Assembly: GCF_900116765.1 (NCBI RefSeq)
Contig: NZ_UETC01000018.1
Span: 1 to 47,131 of the forward strand
Reading direction: 5' to 3'
DNA: 47,131 nt
Source: Jannaschia seohaensis
Lineage (GTDB): Bacteria; Pseudomonadota; Alphaproteobacteria; Rhodobacterales; Rhodobacteraceae
Shown: one piece after another, positions 43,897 to 47,131 of the stretch
Position numbering within the stretch: the stretch's first letter is position 1
Layout: each line of letters begins with the position of its first letter
The notes under the pieces: generated by a model
The model's input: the letters and a program-made list of their open reading frames with translations, nothing else
Database searches by the model: none
Told to the model about the DNA's origin: nothing
Made by a program: the position numbers and the translations under genes

Positions 43897-46656
43897 ATGA
43901 TCAGAACAAGAGCCTTCCTTGCGGCGGCTTTCTCGGCTGCTGCGCTGCTGTCCAGTGGACTCCCATCCCAGGCGCAAGACGGGTTGAGCAGCTTCGGCAA
44001 GCCCGAGATCGACCCGGATCGCGAGTGGACGGTCATGGTCTACCTCGATGGCGACAATGACCTCGAATATTTCGCCCTCTCGGATATCAACGAGATGGAG
44101 GCGGGCCTGCCCGAGCGTGGTGTCGAGGTCGTGGTGCTCCTCGATCGAGCGCAGGGCTTCGACGATAGCGACGGCGACTGGACCGAGGCGCGTGTCTATC
44201 GCGTCACAAGCGATACCGATCCGGAGCATATCGCGTCGGACGAACTCGCGAGGCTCGGCGAGGTCAATATGGGTGCGCCGGAAACGCTGGCCTCTTTCGT
44301 TTCGGCCTCGATCAACAAGTTCCCCGCGCGCAACTATGCCGTCGTTCTCTGGGATCACGGGGGCGGCTGGCGCTCGATGGCGAGCGACCATGACGCGCCG
44401 GGGACAAGCAACGGCTATGACGATTTCAACCTCGCCGAGGTCAGCGAAGGGCTCCGGACGGGGCTCGCCAGAACCTCCGTGAAGAAACTCGATATCGTAG
44501 GGTTCGACATGTGCCTCATGGCGCAACTCGAAACCGGCTACGAGCTTCGCAAACTGGCCGATGTCCTGGTGGCAAGCCAGGCGGTCGAGCCGGGGGACGG
44601 GTGGCCCTACGACGCCATTCTTCCGGAGTTCGGCAAGGAAACGCTGGGCGCCCAACGGCTCGGGGCCGCCATCGTGGAGGCCTATGGCGCGTATTACGGC
44701 GCGAGAAACGAGACCGTCGCGACGCTGTCGGCGATCGACCTCGCCGAGATGACTCGCGTGGCCAATGCGTTGGACACGATCTCCACCTCGCTCGCGGGAT
44801 CGCTCAGCGCGACTTGGTCGGATGTCTCGCGCTCGCTCTTCTACTCCGAGAGCTACTCCGAACGGACTGATGTCCGGCACGGGAACCGCGCTCTAGCAAG
44901 CGTGGATCTGCTCGACATGGTCGGTCGGCTTCGCCATTCGGTGCAGCCGTTCCCGGCCGAAGACGCCTATCGCGATCTTGTCGACGCGATGGACCGGGCG
45001 GTGATAGCCAATTACCATAGCCCTCGGCACCGGCTGAGCCATGGCATGGCGATTTACGCGCCGCTTCTGAGCGAGCAGTTCAACGAGGACTATGCGACCA
45101 CGGCCCTTGCCGCGCGCTCGACCTGGACGGGGCTTCTGAAGGACCTGCATACCCGTCAGGCCGAGAACCTCACCCGGCCGGATATCACCTCGCTCCGCAT
45201 CGTCGACACGCAGACCGGCGAGACGGTGAGCGGCGGGACGCCCGGCGGGGGATTCGGGCTGGAAGCGGTAGTCGAGGGTGAAAACGTGCTCTGGGTGCAG
45301 TCGCTCCAGGCGACCCACGACGCCGAAAACGGCGGCCTTCGCATCCTGGAACACAGCTACATCGTCGACCCGGAATACTACAACAAGCAGACCGAAGCCG
45401 TGGCGAGCGTGGTCGATCTGATCATGCCGGAGTTCAAGGGCAGCCAGAACACGGTCTCACAGGAATTCGTGGGCCGGCGGTTCTACGTGAGCGACGGAGA
45501 GACGGCAGGACTGGCCACTATCGACGGATCCTCGCTCACCGATCTGACGACCGTCGCAGTCCCCGTCCTGCTCGGGCGCGGCGACGAGGAGTATTTCGCC
45601 ACGGTCTATTTCAACGTGGTGAACTGGTATGCGGTCAGCGTCGTCGTCGAGCTTCCGCAGCCCGACGGCACCGTCGCCTTCCGACAAATCCGCCCGGAGC
45701 CCGACGACAAGATCACCCTGCTCTTCGAGTTCATACCGGAGGATGGGGGCGACATGAGCTACCTTCGGGGAGCGGAAATGTCGTGGCGCAACGGGCTGGA
45801 ATTGATCGTCGGTAACGACGACCCGGGTGAGATCGTCGTGGCGGTGCGGGCGGAATCCATTGGCGGCCTTTCGAATTTCGTCTCCGCCAGCATCGCCGTC
45901 GAGGGTTACGACGCGCAGGAGCAGCAGTTCTTCGATCAGGCCAAGGAACTCACGCCGCAGATGCTGCCCGGCAAATGGCGTTGGAACGGTCTCATAGACG
46001 GCGAGTGGAAGCCGATCCCGCTCGTCACCGAAATAAGGCCCCACGAGCGCGATCCCTCGATCCTCGTTTCGGTGACGACGAACGACGAAGACGCGGACTT
46101 CGTCTTGGGGCCCAGCGAGGTCGTGCTCGACACAAGACTGACGCCGACGCTCCGGATGATCCGCTACGACGACGAGGGCTATCCCCTGGAGTCCGACGTC
46201 TACACCCTTCTCGTGTCCCGCTGGGAGGCGGGCTCGCCAAGGATCCTGATGAAGCAACTGGTCCCGAAGGGCTGGCTCATCCTGCTGACCCGCGAAGGCG
46301 AACCCCCGGCGGGCCAAACCGCGCCGCAGGGGCAACCGCCAGCGACGCAGCCATCGCCTCCGGGACAAACTCCCGGCACGCAACCTACGCCGACGCCGCA
46401 GGCGCCCGCTGCCGTCTCGCTTGCCGGATATTGGCAAGGCACGATGGGCCTCGTCCTGGCGATGAACGACACGAATTACGAACTCTACGAGTATGGCGAG
46501 CTGGTCGACGCAGGAACCTACCAGATCGACGGCAACCTGATGTACACCGTCGATTTCTGGGGTGAGAGCTCGGTCTACAACGTCCAGTACTCGGGTAACA
46601 GCTTCGCGCTCCAGGACGAGTACGGAGACATCTACCAGTTCACCCGGATCCAGTGA
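43897..46656 (+). CDS. Secreted clostripain-family (peptidase C11) protein
   Basis: This 919-residue protein has a signal peptide (IRTRAFLAAAFSAAALLSSG, cleavage near SQAQD), so it acts outside the cytoplasm. The peptidase core starts with WTVMVYLDGDNDLEYFALSD and has the catalytic pair His154 in VVLWDHGGGW and Cys206 in IVGFDMCLMAQLE. Beyond about residue 480 are beta-rich regions, then a Pro/Gln/Thr-rich linker (about residues 802-835) and a C-terminal 80-residue domain (LAGYWQGTMGLVLAMNDTNY to the end). ATG 43897 has GGGAGG 6 bases upstream; the open frame to 43741 adds no signal-like sequence. The target is unknown. Confidence 0.87.
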   Translation: MIRTRAFLAAAFSAAALLSSGLPSQAQDGLSSFGKPEIDPDREWTVMVYLDGDNDLEYFALSDINEMEAGLPERGVEVVVLLDRAQGFDDSDGDWTEARVYRVTSDTDPEHIASDELARLGEVNMGAPETLASFVSASINKFPARNYAVVLWDHGGGWRSMASDHDAPGTSNGYDDFNLAEVSEGLRTGLARTSVKKLDIVGFDMCLMAQLETGYELRKLADVLVASQAVEPGDGWPYDAILPEFGKETLGAQRLGAAIVEAYGAYYGARNETVATLSAIDLAEMTRVANALDTISTSLAGSLSATWSDVSRSLFYSESYSERTDVRHGNRALASVDLLDMVGRLRHSVQPFPAEDAYRDLVDAMDRAVIANYHSPRHRLSHGMAIYAPLLSEQFNEDYATTALAARSTWTGLLKDLHTRQAENLTRPDITSLRIVDTQTGETVSGGTPGGGFGLEAVVEGENVLWVQSLQATHDAENGGLRILEHSYIVDPEYYNKQTEAVASVVDLIMPEFKGSQNTVSQEFVGRRFYVSDGETAGLATIDGSSLTDLTTVAVPVLLGRGDEEYFATVYFNVVNWYAVSVVVELPQPDGTVAFRQIRPEPDDKITLLFEFIPEDGGDMSYLRGAEMSWRNGLELIVGNDDPGEIVVAVRAESIGGLSNFVSASIAVEGYDAQEQQFFDQAKELTPQMLPGKWRWNGLIDGEWKPIPLVTEIRPHERDPSILVSVTTNDEDADFVLGPSEVVLDTRLTPTLRMIRYDDEGYPLESDVYTLLVSRWEAGSPRILMKQLVPKGWLILLTREGEPPAGQTAPQGQPPATQPSPPGQTPGTQPTPTPQAPAAVSLAGYWQGTMGLVLAMNDTNYELYEYGELVDAGTYQIDGNLMYTVDFWGESSVYNVQYSGNSFALQDEYGDIYQFTRIQ

Positions 46657-46663
46657 GCTTCGC

Positions 46664-46689
46664 GGGAGCCGTCCTTATTGGCGGCTCCC
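46664..46689 (+). terminator. Stem-loop just after the clostripain-family gene
   Basis: GGGAGCCG (46664-46671) pairs perfectly with CGGCTCCC (46682-46689) around a 10-base loop that contains TCCTTATT, 7 bases after the stop codon. The position fits transcription termination. No T-run follows the stem, so the assignment rests on position and stem strength. Confidence 0.5.
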
Positions 46690-47031
46690 TCGATCAAGGC
46701 AGGCGCGATGCGGACGCACAGGATCGCCGGTACGCGGCGGCAATGACCGCGCCTGATCGACACCATCCGCCACGGCGCGCTTGGATCACACCGCCGTGCG
46801 GGCATGGTCCTGGTCGACACCGGTTCCGCGATCGAAGTCTTGGCCAAGGACCGTTCATAAATCTGGTCAGCCCTATTAGGCTCCGGCGGCGTGTCCGCCC
46901 TTGTGAGGCCCGAGACCAGAGTTAAGGCGCGTGCGGCTCGCGGGGGAAGGGGCCGGCAGACCTAACGCGATGACTTCAGTCCGGCTCGCCTGTGCGAGGC
47001 CGGTGAGCTGCGCCCACGATGCTCTTCGAGG
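46690..47031. other. Right-edge stretch without a gene
   Basis: I found no recognisable protein in either direction. Short open frames are Arg/Pro-rich and overlap one another. It separates the clostripain-family gene from the tail of a gene entering from the right. Confidence 0.4.
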
Positions 47032-47131
47032 CTAAGCCGCGTCGTCCAAGTGCAGGCGGTCAATGATCCGTTCCACCATCTCGATGTCGGTGAAGATGGC
47101 ATGAAGGCGGGGCTCAATTGCCGATACGGAG
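47032..47131 (-). CDS. Unidentified protein, C-terminal 32 residues (runs off the right edge)
   Basis: Reading leftward from the edge, the minus strand is open for 32 codons (AIEPRLHAIFTDIEMVERII, then DRLHLDDAA) and stops at TAG (47034-47032). The amphipathic helix and acidic end look like a real protein tail rather than chance, but I cannot name the family and most of the gene lies outside. Confidence 0.4.
   Translation of the reverse strand, partial: SVSAIEPRLHAIFTDIEMVERIIDRLHLDDAA

Overview
The window reads as a GC-rich alphaproteobacterial chromosome or large replicon, most likely from the Rhodobacterales. This rests on the protein families, on a gene-transfer-agent tail fragment typical of that order, and on tight ATGA-coupled sugar operons. 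No rRNA, intact tRNA, CRISPR array or integrase was seen.

Region 1 (670-13850, all + strand) is a pentitol-use operon. It holds a xylitol dehydrogenase, xylulokinase, an AraC-type regulator, a ribose-type ABC importer (binding protein, double ATPase, permease), an FGGY D-ribulokinase, transketolase, transaldolase, an L-xylulose reductase-like SDR and a ribitol 2-dehydrogenase. Together they can take up polyols, oxidise xylitol to D-xylulose and ribitol to D-ribulose, phosphorylate both, and pass them to a dedicated non-oxidative pentose phosphate branch. About 400 bp downstream lies an exact copy of the 3' end of a tRNA-Asp gene (14248-14268). It looks like an attachment-site scar and suggests that the pentitol cluster lies on an integrated island.

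Region 2 (about 14650-15240) is a scrap junction: a frameshifted fragment of a gene-transfer-agent/phage tail protein abuts an IS630-type transposase fragment.

Region 3 (15494-24242) is a second sugar locus. A minus-strand operon carries a periplasmic binding protein, two permeases, a double ATPase, a lactonase-type amidohydrolase, an enolase-superfamily sugar-acid dehydratase and an L-rhamnose/L-fucose mutarotase. A divergent SDR and a GntR/FCD regulator follow. The set fits oxidative, non-phosphorylating breakdown of a deoxyhexose or related sugar. The start of an aldo/keto reductase gene, plausibly the sugar dehydrogenase of this pathway, is cut off after about 32 codons by a decayed 1250-bp IS3-family element. 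Two promoter regions share the 10-mer GTATACTAGT inside palindromes, a candidate GntR operator.

Region 4 (25493-35060) is accessory ground. It contains a DUF3883 remnant, a small coiled-coil protein, two divergent phosphate transporters (NptA-like and PiT), a frameshifted DUF2306 membrane gene, a DUF6326 gene with an internal stop, a small secreted peptide, a DUF4893-like secreted protein and several IS5/IS3 fragments.

Region 5 (35313-46656) holds cell-envelope genes: the coupled alpha-2-macroglobulin/PBP1C pair on the minus strand and a large secreted clostripain-family protein on the plus strand, separated by IS debris. The window ends in non-coding sequence and the 32-residue tail of an unidentified minus-strand gene.
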